A DNA stretch of 64,000 bases from contig JBLKRX010000004.1 of the NCBI GenBank assembly GCA_047608075.1, positions 124,001-188,000 of the forward strand, given 5' to 3'. This document shows, piece by piece, positions 17,741 to 24,231 of the stretch. This stretch comes from Ferdinandcohnia humi_A. Its GTDB lineage: Bacteria; Bacillota; Bacilli; Bacillales; Bacillaceae_L. The notes beneath the pieces were generated by a model. That model was not told the DNA's origin, ran no database searches, and saw nothing but the letters and a program-made list of their open reading frames with translations. The translations under genes were made by a program, and so were the position numbers. Within the stretch, counting starts at the first letter, position 1. Every line of letters begins with the position of its first letter.

Positions 17741-18754
17741 ATGAATACTAAGCAATCTATACAATTATCTGCGGGTGAATTAGCTCACTGCTGGGAACAA
17801 TTGATGGAGAATAGTATGTCTGTTGTTGTATTTGAGTATCTTACAAAATCATCCGAAACAGAAGAAGTTAAATCATTATGTAGTGAGGCAAAAAAAATTT
17901 CTGAATCTGCTGTGAACTTTTGTAAAGCAGTATTACAAGAGAAAAATTATCCAATACCTAAGGGATTTAGCATTGAAGAAGACTTTAACCCGAATGCTCC
18001 GAAAATATATACCGATGTTTTTACAATTTTTTATCTGAACAATTTTGCTAAACTAGGTATGTCATTGACTACCATGGCTTTTTCTGACTCAGCAAGAGAG
18101 GATGTACGGACTTTTTATCATGAACAGTTACAAAATATGGCAAATTTATTTTCTCAAACAACGTCTGTTCTTTTAGAAAAAGGAGTATTTGTAAGACCAC
18201 CTTTAATTACATCCACACACGAAACTCAGCCAATGGCACATAAGGGGTTCTTAGGTAACTTTTTTAATGATAACAGAGAATTAACTGCTAGAGAGGCGAA
18301 CGAGTTACATAAAAATGTATTTATGAATTATATAGGGAAAAACTTATTAATTGGGTTTATCCAGTGTACATCTAATCAAAACTTTAAAGAACTACTCCAA
18401 CAAGGAAAACAGTTATCTTTGGATATAATGGAAAAATTAAGCTCAATATTAATACAAAACGATTTGCCGATTTCAATGACATGGGATACGAACGTATTGG
18501 ATGCACAGACTCCTCCTTTTTCGGAGAAGCTAATGACATTTCATATTGAACAACTTAACAGATTTGGAGTTGCAAATTATGGATATAGTGCTGCTGTTAG
18601 TACCCGAAAAGACCTAAAAACTACTTATGCAAAAATTATTGCAGATGTTTACCAATATGAAGAAAATATTAAATCATTTATGATTAAAAATGAGTGGATG
18701 GAAAAACCTCCTGTGGCTTTAAATAGGGATAAGCTATCACAAGTAAACGATTAA
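17741..18754 (+). CDS. DUF3231 family protein
   Basis: A 337-residue protein built of two similar halves, each opening with a helix around an E-x-x-x-x-W/N motif (GELAHCWEQLMEN near residue 12, and TAREANELHKNVFMNYIG near 185). This is the DUF3231 duplication common in Bacillus. It is on the plus strand against almost all phage genes, is more AT-rich, and has its own ribosome binding site and terminator, so it looks like a lysogenic-conversion gene. Function unknown. Confidence 0.85.
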   Translation: MNTKQSIQLSAGELAHCWEQLMENSMSVVVFEYLTKSSETEEVKSLCSEAKKISESAVNFCKAVLQEKNYPIPKGFSIEEDFNPNAPKIYTDVFTIFYLNNFAKLGMSLTTMAFSDSAREDVRTFYHEQLQNMANLFSQTTSVLLEKGVFVRPPLITSTHETQPMAHKGFLGNFFNDNRELTAREANELHKNVFMNYIGKNLLIGFIQCTSNQNFKELLQQGKQLSLDIMEKLSSILIQNDLPISMTWDTNVLDAQTPPFSEKLMTFHIEQLNRFGVANYGYSAAVSTRKDLKTTYAKIIADVYQYEENIKSFMIKNEWMEKPPVALNRDKLSQVND

Positions 18755-18768
18755 ATGTGAAAATGACT

Positions 18769-18798
18769 AAAAGGCTACCATATTGGATAGCCTTTTTT
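18769..18798 (+). terminator. Terminator of the DUF3231 gene
   Basis: Arms AAAAGGCTA (18769-18777) and TAGCCTTTT (18788-18796) followed by a T-run on the plus strand, 15 nt after the stop codon. Confidence 0.85.
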
Positions 18799-18862
18799 GT
18801 TCTGAGTTTCCATTCATTTAAAACTGTACAATTGTAGAAGAAAAAAATCCTTAACTTCATCT

Positions 18863-18891
18863 AAAAAAGCCCACGATTTTTCGTGAGCTTT
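18863..18891 (-). terminator. Terminator of the phage ppiB gene
   Basis: Arms AAGCcCACGA (18868-18877) and TCGTGaGCTT (18881-18890), with an A-run to the left that reads as U-run on the minus strand. Confidence 0.8.
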
Positions 18892-18902
18892 CGGAAGAAA
18901 GA

Positions 18903-19340
18903 TTATTCTTCGATTACGCGAACTTCTTTCATTTTGTCGCCTTGTTTAATATCGTCAACGTATTCCATACCCTCAACAACTTTTCCGAATACAGTATGAA
19001 CTCCGTTTAAGTGTGGTTGTGGCTCGAAAACGATAAAGAACTGACTTCCTCCTGTATCTTTTCCTGCGTGAGCCATTGATAAAGAACCGCGTTCGTGCTT
19101 ATGTGGATTTCCTTGAGTTTCACATTTGATTGTGTAGCCTGGGCCACCAGTCCCGCGACCTTCAGGACATCCCCCTTGTGCTACGAAGCCAGGAATTACT
19201 CTGTGGAAGTTCAGTCCGTTGTAGAATCCTTTGTTAATTAAAGTTTCGAAGTTCTCAACTGTGCCAGGTGCTTCGTTAGGAAATAATTCAATCTTTACTT
19301 GTCCGCCTTTTTCTAAGTCGATAACTGCGTATTTGCTCAT
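18903..19340 (-). CDS. ppiB: Phage-borne peptidyl-prolyl cis-trans isomerase (cyclophilin), intact
   Basis: A complete 145-residue cyclophilin starting at ATG 19340 (AAAGGAG 10 nt upstream). It has the active-site FHRVIPGFVAQGGCP segment, the loop SLSMAHAGKDTGGSQFFI and HLNGVHTVFGKV. Cytoplasmic PpiB catalyses prolyl isomerisation. It is only moderately similar to the host ppiB fragment at 46,374-46,559 (for example SKYAVIDLEKGGQVKIEL against KKASIEFENGEKIVAEL), so it is not a recent duplicate. It lies next to the recombinase and likely supplies the function lost when the prophage split host ppiB. Confidence 0.93.
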   Translation of the reverse strand: MSKYAVIDLEKGGQVKIELFPNEAPGTVENFETLINKGFYNGLNFHRVIPGFVAQGGCPEGRGTGGPGYTIKCETQGNPHKHERGSLSMAHAGKDTGGSQFFIVFEPQPHLNGVHTVFGKVVEGMEYVDDIKQGDKMKEVRVIEE

Positions 19341-19410
19341 ATGTAATGAACTCCTTTCAATCGTCAAATATGTATAAATCATACTTCTCGATTATACGAC
19401 AAACGAAAGC

Positions 19411-19450
19411 AAAAAGAAAACTATCGAGAAGCGTTATGCCCACGATAGTT
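19411..19450 (-). terminator. Hairpin at the end of the recombinase gene
   Basis: AACTATCG (19419-19426) pairs with CGATAGTT (19443-19450) with a 16-nt loop. The A-rich stretch to the left gives a U-tract on the minus strand. It overlaps the recombinase stop codon. Confidence 0.6.
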
Positions 19451-20333
19451 CTTCGACTGCTCTGATTAAGTCCTCTTCGCCCGGTTGTGTATAGACAAGA
19501 GTTTGCTCTATGTTAGGAGTTCCGTCGTTTTTGATATGTCCTGCGAGTCTTGCTACAACGTCAAGAGGAACACGACGTTGAACGAGTTCGTGACAGAAAG
19601 TATGTCTTAAACTATGGCAAGTTAGCGTTGGGATCTCTGTCAATTTACTATACTTTTGAATCATATGTTGAACAGCTCTAGTTGTCATTTGCTCGCTTCT
19701 TTGCGAGTTAAACAAATACTCTCCGAAGTCCTTTCGTTCTTCGAGATAGCTCGTAAGCACCCGACGAACATCATTATTGAGAGGAACTTCTCTTCTTCTG
19801 TTATGTTTTCCTCGACGAACAACGAGCTTTCCTCGCCTTTCGCCAATTTCAATATCAGTCAATTTCAAGTCACACAATTCTTGAACGCGAAGTCCTGTAT
19901 GGAGAAGAGTCGTAATTATCGCTAGTTCTCGAATATCTCCGAATCGACGAACAGCTCGAATAAGTGCGTTCTGTTCATTTCTGTTTAACCATTTCGGAGT
20001 GTTCCTCGCGACAGTTACGTTGTCTATGTGCTTAACAGGATTGTCAGGGATCGCGTTTTGACTTACGAGGAAATCGAAATATGCTCGTAAGTGTGAAAGT
20101 GTGATTCGTACAGTTGACGTGTTGTAATTGTTGACAGCGAATCTTTTGAAATTCCCTATGTCTATTTCAGTAGCTTGTGCCAGTGTGTGCGAGTACCCGT
20201 CGGGGGTGTGTAGGGGGTAGTTTTCTTGTTCGTTAAACCACTTCTCGAAACGATTCAAGCTCGATTTATATTGTTTGATAGTCAGCTCGCTCTTTCCTGT
20301 TCTGCGTAGCTCTTGAAAGAATTGTTCGTGCAT
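19434..20333 (-). CDS. Tyrosine recombinase/integrase
   Basis: A 299-residue XerC/D-size recombinase with an N-terminal SAM-like core-binding domain (residues about 1-100) and a complete catalytic set: R149 (HTGLRVQEL), K175, H240-x-x-R243 (CHSLRHTF), H266 (LAGH) and Y281 (TLVYTQ). It lies in mid-prophage, 26 kb from the visible junction at ppiB, which is odd for the integrase. It may resolve dimers, act at the 11-7-11 site just upstream (20,374-20,402), or integrate in a way not visible here. Confidence 0.92.
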   Translation of the reverse strand: MHEQFFQELRRTGKSELTIKQYKSSLNRFEKWFNEQENYPLHTPDGYSHTLAQATEIDIGNFKRFAVNNYNTSTVRITLSHLRAYFDFLVSQNAIPDNPVKHIDNVTVARNTPKWLNRNEQNALIRAVRRFGDIRELAIITTLLHTGLRVQELCDLKLTDIEIGERRGKLVVRRGKHNRRREVPLNNDVRRVLTSYLEERKDFGEYLFNSQRSEQMTTRAVQHMIQKYSKLTEIPTLTCHSLRHTFCHELVQRRVPLDVVARLAGHIKNDGTPNIEQTLVYTQPGEEDLIRAVEELSWA

Positions 20334-20373
20334 ATGTAATTCCCTCCTGTGAAATACGACAAGATTTTAAGCT

Positions 20374-20402
20374 GATAATCGAACGAATAATCAACGATTA
20401 TC
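20374..20402. other. Candidate tyrosine recombinase core site (11-7-11)
   Basis: GATAATCG (20374-20381) and CGATTATC (20395-20402) are perfect inverted 8-mers. With the adjoining bases they form two 11-bp arms around a 7-bp centre, the geometry of a tyrosine recombinase core. An outer inverted repeat TGAAATACGAC (20350-20360) / GTCGTATTTCA (20424-20434) surrounds it. It lies 40 bp upstream of the recombinase gene. A regulatory palindrome is the alternative. Confidence 0.5.
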
Positions 20403-20456
20403 TAGGCTCATTATATTCAACTCGTCGTATTTCATCAAGGGAATATGACGAGATAA

Positions 20457-20867
20457 TTACTCGTCTAATTCGCCAAGCAATCTCTTTAGCTCGTCGATTT
20501 CATTCTGAATAGCTTCATTCGAACGAGTATCTTCGACTCTTGCTTCGACTTTTGCAACGTCAGTAAGTTTACCACGATTCTTCAACACTAGCTCGATAGC
20601 TTTAAGTTTAGCGTTGTCGCTTCTTCCGCTTCGAACAATGGTACGAAGAACATTATAAGTCTCGGTCAAGAAGTCGTTCATGACGTGTTCTGCGATTTCG
20701 TTCTGATACTCAACGAAAGCAGGGTCTTTCTTCCAACGATAAATAGTTCTTTCGTTGACTCCAACTTCTTTCGCAATATCCTCCATTCTCATTTTGTGCA
20801 AGTCGTTAGTTGCGAGTATTTCGGCTGCTCGTCTTTGCTGTGCTGATAGCGAATTTTTGTACGACAT
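20457..20867 (-). CDS. terS: Terminase small subunit-like HTH protein (phBC6A51 type)
   Basis: A 136-residue protein whose N-terminal helix-turn-helix (MRMEDIAKEVGVNERTIYRW, residues about 25-44) and following KDPAFVEYQNEIA match the phBC6A51 helix-turn-helix family used as TerS in some Bacillus phages. A C-terminal coiled segment could mediate ring assembly. It is separated from terL by about 5.8 kb with intervening genes, so a regulatory role cannot be excluded. Confidence 0.75.
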   Translation of the reverse strand: MSYKNSLSAQQRRAAEILATNDLHKMRMEDIAKEVGVNERTIYRWKKDPAFVEYQNEIAEHVMNDFLTETYNVLRTIVRSGRSDNAKLKAIELVLKNRGKLTDVAKVEARVEDTRSNEAIQNEIDELKRLLGELDE

Positions 20868-20942
20868 TTTACGATTCCTCTCCTTTCTCTTTCAACGATT
20901 TTCTTCTATATATAGGCGAGAGAAAAACGTCTCTCTTGCGAG

Positions 20943-20970
20943 TGTCAGACGAGACTAAAATTGACACTCA
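20943..20970. repeat. Inverted repeat upstream of terS-like gene
   Basis: GTGTCA at 20942-20947 and TGACAC at 20962-20967 with adjoining bases form an inverted repeat 75 bp upstream of the terS-like start. It may be an operator. No promoter of the phage type was recognised here. Confidence 0.4.
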
Positions 20971-20990
20971 TTTTTTAACGGAAATCAACG

Positions 20991-21025
20991 TAAAAAAGCG
21001 ATAATCCTTATCGTTGGACTATCGC
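20991..21025 (-). terminator. Terminator of the 21,070 gene
   Basis: Arms GCGATAaTCC (20998-21007) and GGAcTATCGC (21016-21025), preceded on the plus strand by an A-run that forms the U-tract of the minus-strand transcript. Confidence 0.75.
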
Positions 21026-21069
21026 ATTTATATAGCTTTCTATTCATTTGTCATACAAGTATGTCATTA

Positions 21070-21732
21070 CTAATCTCGATTGAAGCCACCTCTTCGTGCT
21101 TCTGCTAAGTCAGCCATATCAGCTTCCCAATCGAGTTGTGCGTCTCTGTATGCTTCATAAGCGTCATCTTCATATTGTGACCAATAATCTTCAACAGTCA
21201 TTTCAACTCTTGCCTCTTCAAGCATATCTTCGAAATCTTCAACGTGCTCATTAAAATAATCAATCGTCTTTTCATATGCTTTTGAAATCATAAATCCAAG
21301 TTGTCCGACTTTATCTTCGCTTAATTCAATCTCATAGTGCATAAGTTTATTTCTGTAACCATTTAATGTAGTCAAAACTCTTTTTAATTCTGAAGGAATT
21401 TCGAGTTCACAAATTAGCTCTAGTCGTTCTATTGCTTCAAATAGATTAACAGTATCTAATCTAACCTTCGTATCCATCACATTATCTTTTTGTTCTGCTA
21501 TCATTTGTTTTTTCGCTTTAATGTATGCTTCTAAATCACGATATATTAAATGCTCATTCTTGTCCTTTAAGAGATATTTGAAAAGAATCTCATTCGCATG
21601 ATTTATCGAAAGGATTGCGTCTTTCATATGATGATACGGTGGTTCAACAAAATCATCACTTCCTAAAATATTAAGAGAATTAGCTGTCGCTTTTAACGAA
21701 TCTATACCATTATCTAAAAGACTATAACGCAA
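21070..21732 (-). CDS. HEPN-motif protein 1
   Basis: A 220-residue helical protein starting at TTG 21732 (AAGGAGAAG upstream). It carries an R-x4-H motif at about R127-H132 (GYRNKLMH), the catalytic signature of HEPN ribonucleases, in a context of long helices. An Asp/Glu-rich C-terminus follows. A second, unrelated-length HEPN-motif gene lies 320 bp upstream. Possible roles are RNA cleavage in defence, phage exclusion or shut-off. Function is inferred from the motif only. Confidence 0.65.
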   Translation of the reverse strand: MRYSLLDNGIDSLKATANSLNILGSDDFVEPPYHHMKDAILSINHANEILFKYLLKDKNEHLIYRDLEAYIKAKKQMIAEQKDNVMDTKVRLDTVNLFEAIERLELICELEIPSELKRVLTTLNGYRNKLMHYEIELSEDKVGQLGFMISKAYEKTIDYFNEHVEDFEDMLEEARVEMTVEDYWSQYEDDAYEAYRDAQLDWEADMADLAEARRGGFNRD

Positions 21733-22054
21733 ATAAATCTTCTCCTTTTTCGTAACAAGAAAGAGTTATCTTCTTCGTTGGATATATTATATATAGTTAT
21801 ATTGGTTATGGTTATATGGTTATGGTTAGTGTGTAAATTTAGAGACAAGTGGTCTCCATTTTTGGACATAGGTGGTCTCCAATTTTACACATAGCTTGTC
21901 TCTATTTGTGGACATAGGAGATTGGGCGATTCGGGATCCCAATCGTTCATCAAAATTACAAAAGAGTGGCTAATATCGTAATTCCATCATTCAATAATAC
22001 CATAATAATACATATCGTAATCGAAATTCATTCGTGACACTTCAACGAAAAAAT
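21733..22054. other. Repeat-rich noncoding stretch, possible origin or control region
   Basis: This 322-bp gap holds an AT-rich block with GGTTATGGTTAT repeats (about 21,801-21,830). It is followed by four related units of about 23 bp built on TGTCTC...GACATA (one inverted, about 21,828-21,917), and then a near-perfect 19-bp palindrome centred on GGGATCCC (21,926-21,944). Iterated repeats beside AT-rich DNA suggest a replication origin or multi-site operator. No gene was found. Confidence 0.55.
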
Positions 22055-22429
22055 TTATGAAAAAACTTCAACGAGTTCTTTCGTTTGATTCACAATAATA
22101 GCGTGACAAGACGTGAGCAATTCGAACTCTTCATAATCAAGTTCTCTCATATGACATATTTTATTTCGAATATCCGTTAAGCTCGTAATTTTATTTATTT
22201 CATCATTGGAAAATTTAGATTTCAATTGTGGGAATTTGCGAATGATTTGAACTAGCTGGTAATAACGTGCGGAGTGAAAGTCAAACGTGAGGAAGTGTCT
22301 CTTTCGATACCATAAGTAGCCATGCTCTTTTCTCATATTCTCGTCGATAAACGACCTCATACGAGTTTCAATTTCATACAAAAGACGATAGGAATAACAC
22401 ATTTCTTCGATATTCAGTTTTTCTTGCAT
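22055..22429 (-). CDS. HEPN-motif protein 2
   Basis: A 124-residue helical protein with an R88-x4-H93 motif (IRNKICHMREL), the same signature as the neighbour at 21,070. A possible aromatic/His-rich face (YLWYRKRHFLTFDFHSARYY) precedes it. AAGGAG precedes the ATG. It resembles HEPN toxins or RNA-binding HEPN proteins in size. No antitoxin (MNT-type) gene is adjacent, which argues against a simple HEPN/MNT pair. Confidence 0.62.
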   Translation of the reverse strand: MQEKLNIEEMCYSYRLLYEIETRMRSFIDENMRKEHGYLWYRKRHFLTFDFHSARYYQLVQIIRKFPQLKSKFSNDEINKITSLTDIRNKICHMRELDYEEFELLTSCHAIIVNQTKELVEVFS

Positions 22430-22565
22430 TTTATAGAAAGTCTCCTTTCAAAATGTTTTCGCATAATAGATACGTCATTTCTTACGATATTCCTTCTTTT
22501 TTGTCGAAAAAAAATAAAAAAATTACGTCGAACAAGCCCCAGTTTTGCTCGACGCTTTTTCAGTT

Positions 22566-22958
22566 TTATACACTTTCTCTATCTAAGTAACTTCCGTTCT
22601 TTCTTCCGTTGAGCTTATGTTTTTTATCGTGAGAGAAATAAGAGAAGTCGTCTCTAACGATTTCACGCTTACTTCGAATAATCACTTGTCTATCGCTTAA
22701 AATCGGATATTCAGTATTGGCAACTTTGTCAGGGTGCTTATCTTTCAGCTCCTCATGCAGAATGTAATTCGCTAAACGCTGAAGCTGTAAAGAGTCAGGG
22801 ATCTCTCCTGTCTGCTCGATATAAGCGTCAGTCAAGTCTTGGACTGCTTTGTTCTTCCATTGGACAGGCATATTGATTTCGATAAGCTCTGTAACTGCTT
22901 CTTCGAACGCTTTCTTATAGTCTGAATTAAGCTGAAACTTTTCCATGTACTGAATCAT
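22566..22958 (-). CDS. Phage protein of unknown function
   Basis: About 130 residues from ATG 22958 (GAGGAAGAG upstream). The N-terminal two-thirds is helical and includes DAYIEQTGEIPDSLQLQRLA. The C-terminus is basic (RSKREIVRDDFSYFSHDKKHK). The start overlaps the end of the sigma-like gene, implying coupling. No family recognised. Confidence 0.65.
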   Translation of the reverse strand: MIQYMEKFQLNSDYKKAFEEAVTELIEINMPVQWKNKAVQDLTDAYIEQTGEIPDSLQLQRLANYILHEELKDKHPDKVANTEYPILSDRQVIIRSKREIVRDDFSYFSHDKKHKLNGRKNGSYLDRESV

Positions 22959-23316
22959 AGAACTCTTCCTCTCTTTCCATGTTGTATTGAGCAATTCTAC
23001 GAATAGCGTTGTTCAAGTGTTCACTTACTGCTTGTTGTGATATTTGAAGGATTTCCGCGACTTCCTGTTGAGTTAAATCTTTTTCAAAAAACAAATAAAT
23101 TGTTTGTTGCTGCCTTAACGTAAGATTCGTTTTATTCATGGAGTCCTCGAAATCCAACAGCAGAATAGAAGCGTCTAAGTCTCCTCTTGAGAATCGCATT
23201 TCTCGGATATGATGAATGTTCGATAATAGAGCGTAGATACCGAAATCTCTATCGAGAGGAAATTCATCTTCAAGACGCTTTTCTTTCGAAGATAAGTTGA
23301 CTTTTATCATTCCCAT
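22927..23316 (-). CDS. Sigma-70 region 4-like HTH protein
   Basis: A 129-residue protein whose C-terminal half is a sigma region 4-type HTH (LTLRQQQTIYLFFEKDLTQQ followed by QISQQAVSEHLNNAI). No region 2 is evident, so it is not a complete sigma factor. It could be an ArpU/late-gene-type regulator of the virion operon. It is transcribed with the dNMP kinase gene, 13 nt apart, from the promoter at 24,125. Confidence 0.75.
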   Translation of the reverse strand: MGMIKVNLSSKEKRLEDEFPLDRDFGIYALLSNIHHIREMRFSRGDLDASILLLDFEDSMNKTNLTLRQQQTIYLFFEKDLTQQEVAEILQISQQAVSEHLNNAIRRIAQYNMEREEEFYDSVHGKVSA

Positions 23317-23329
23317 TGAATCTACCTCC

Positions 23330-23875
23330 TTAAATATTTGTGAGCATTACGTCAACTTGAGAATAAAGCTCTTTAAGTGAATCATTGTTATACAGCTCGA
23401 AATCAACGTCAAAGGAACGAATATGAGATTCTGTTTCATGTTGCAAGTCCTCTAATTTGAAGGAATCACCACTTTCTTTCATTCGAAGGATTCTATATGC
23501 AGTTTTTGTATTAACTCGAACAATCGCAAAACCTGCTTTTAGGAGTGCGTTATATTCGTTCGGCTGTCTCAAGTCTGTAATAACGACGCTTAATCCTGCG
23601 TTGATTGTTCGTTCCATTTCTCGAAATAGATAGTTCACCCAAACGTCGGGATCGAATTGACGACAGAATTGACCGAACTCTTGATATAAAGCACGAGGCT
23701 TCTGTCCGTTTTTTGTCACCCCTGGGAAAATAGCTTCACAATAGAATTTGATTGCGTCTCCGAACGCGAATCGAGTAAAGTAATACTCTTTCTGAAGATA
23801 ATCAGCGATTGTATCTTTACCGCTTCGCATTTCTCCTGTAAGAGCAATCTTCATTCCTCGAATATCACGTTTCAT
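23330..23875 (-). CDS. Deoxynucleoside monophosphate kinase-like protein
   Basis: A 181-residue P-loop kinase with Walker A LTGEMRSGKD at about residues 12-21 and a DLRQPNE segment like phage dNMP kinases (T4 gp1 type, DUF3xxx). It would phosphorylate dNMPs and complement the phage ThyX/TK/RNR set. An alternative start at the internal MKIALTG is possible. A ribosome binding site (GGGAGG) supports 23875. Confidence 0.82.
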   Translation of the reverse strand: MKRDIRGMKIALTGEMRSGKDTIADYLQKEYYFTRFAFGDAIKFYCEAIFPGVTKNGQKPRALYQEFGQFCRQFDPDVWVNYLFREMERTINAGLSVVITDLRQPNEYNALLKAGFAIVRVNTKTAYRILRMKESGDSFKLEDLQHETESHIRSFDVDFELYNNDSLKELYSQVDVMLTNI

Positions 23876-24084
23876 TAAAACAGACCTCCCATTCGACGTT
23901 GTTTACCAACCCGCTTATCAACTGAAGCCCAACGATTGAGGACTGCTTGACGATTCTTTAGAATTTGGAAATACTCGTATGTTTCCTCGTCAATCTCCTC
24001 TCCTTCAACGAAGTATTGTTGAACATCAAGAAGCTCCTCGTTCACTTCGTCTAACTTCGTGCGATAATCAATGACATTATTCAT
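23875..24084 (-). CDS. Small acidic phage protein, unknown
   Basis: A 69-residue helical protein (TKLDEVNEELLDVQQYFVEG) with a basic C-terminus. It is the first gene after the TCGACAT-type promoter at 24,125 and overlaps the next gene start by 1 nt. A clean GAAAGGAG lies before the ATG. No family recognised. Confidence 0.65.
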   Translation of the reverse strand: MNNVIDYRTKLDEVNEELLDVQQYFVEGEEIDEETYEYFQILKNRQAVLNRWASVDKRVGKQRRMGGLF

Positions 24085-24124
24085 TGGAAAACTCCTTTCT
24101 GTGAACTTGTAAACTCACTTCTTT

Positions 24125-24152
24125 ATGTCGAGAAGTGCTTTTGTTCGTGACA
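24125..24152 (-). promoter_or_regulatory. Phage TCGACAT-type promoter
   Basis: Minus strand TGTCAC (24147-24152), 15 nt, TCGACAT (24125-24131). It lies 41 nt upstream of the 23,875-24,084 gene and thus heads the small gene / dNMP kinase / sigma-like gene cluster. Confidence 0.75.
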
Positions 24153-24196
24153 CAAGTTTGAAAGGAGTTCTAAATCTTAATAAAGTGCTTTTTCCC

Positions 24197-24225
24197 ATAA
24201 AAAAAAGAGTGATTTCTCACTCTTT
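24197..24225 (-). terminator. Terminator of the restriction endonuclease gene
   Basis: Perfect arms AAAGAGTGA (24204-24212) and TCACTCTTT (24217-24225) with a 4-nt loop and an A-run on the left. Confidence 0.85.
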
Positions 24226-24231
24226 CATTGA

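Noticed and set aside
19434..20333. The recombinase as the enzyme that integrated into ppiB
   Set aside because: The visible junction is 26 kb away and the recombinase-adjacent core site is unbroken inside the prophage; the left end is not in view, so the integrase is not assigned.
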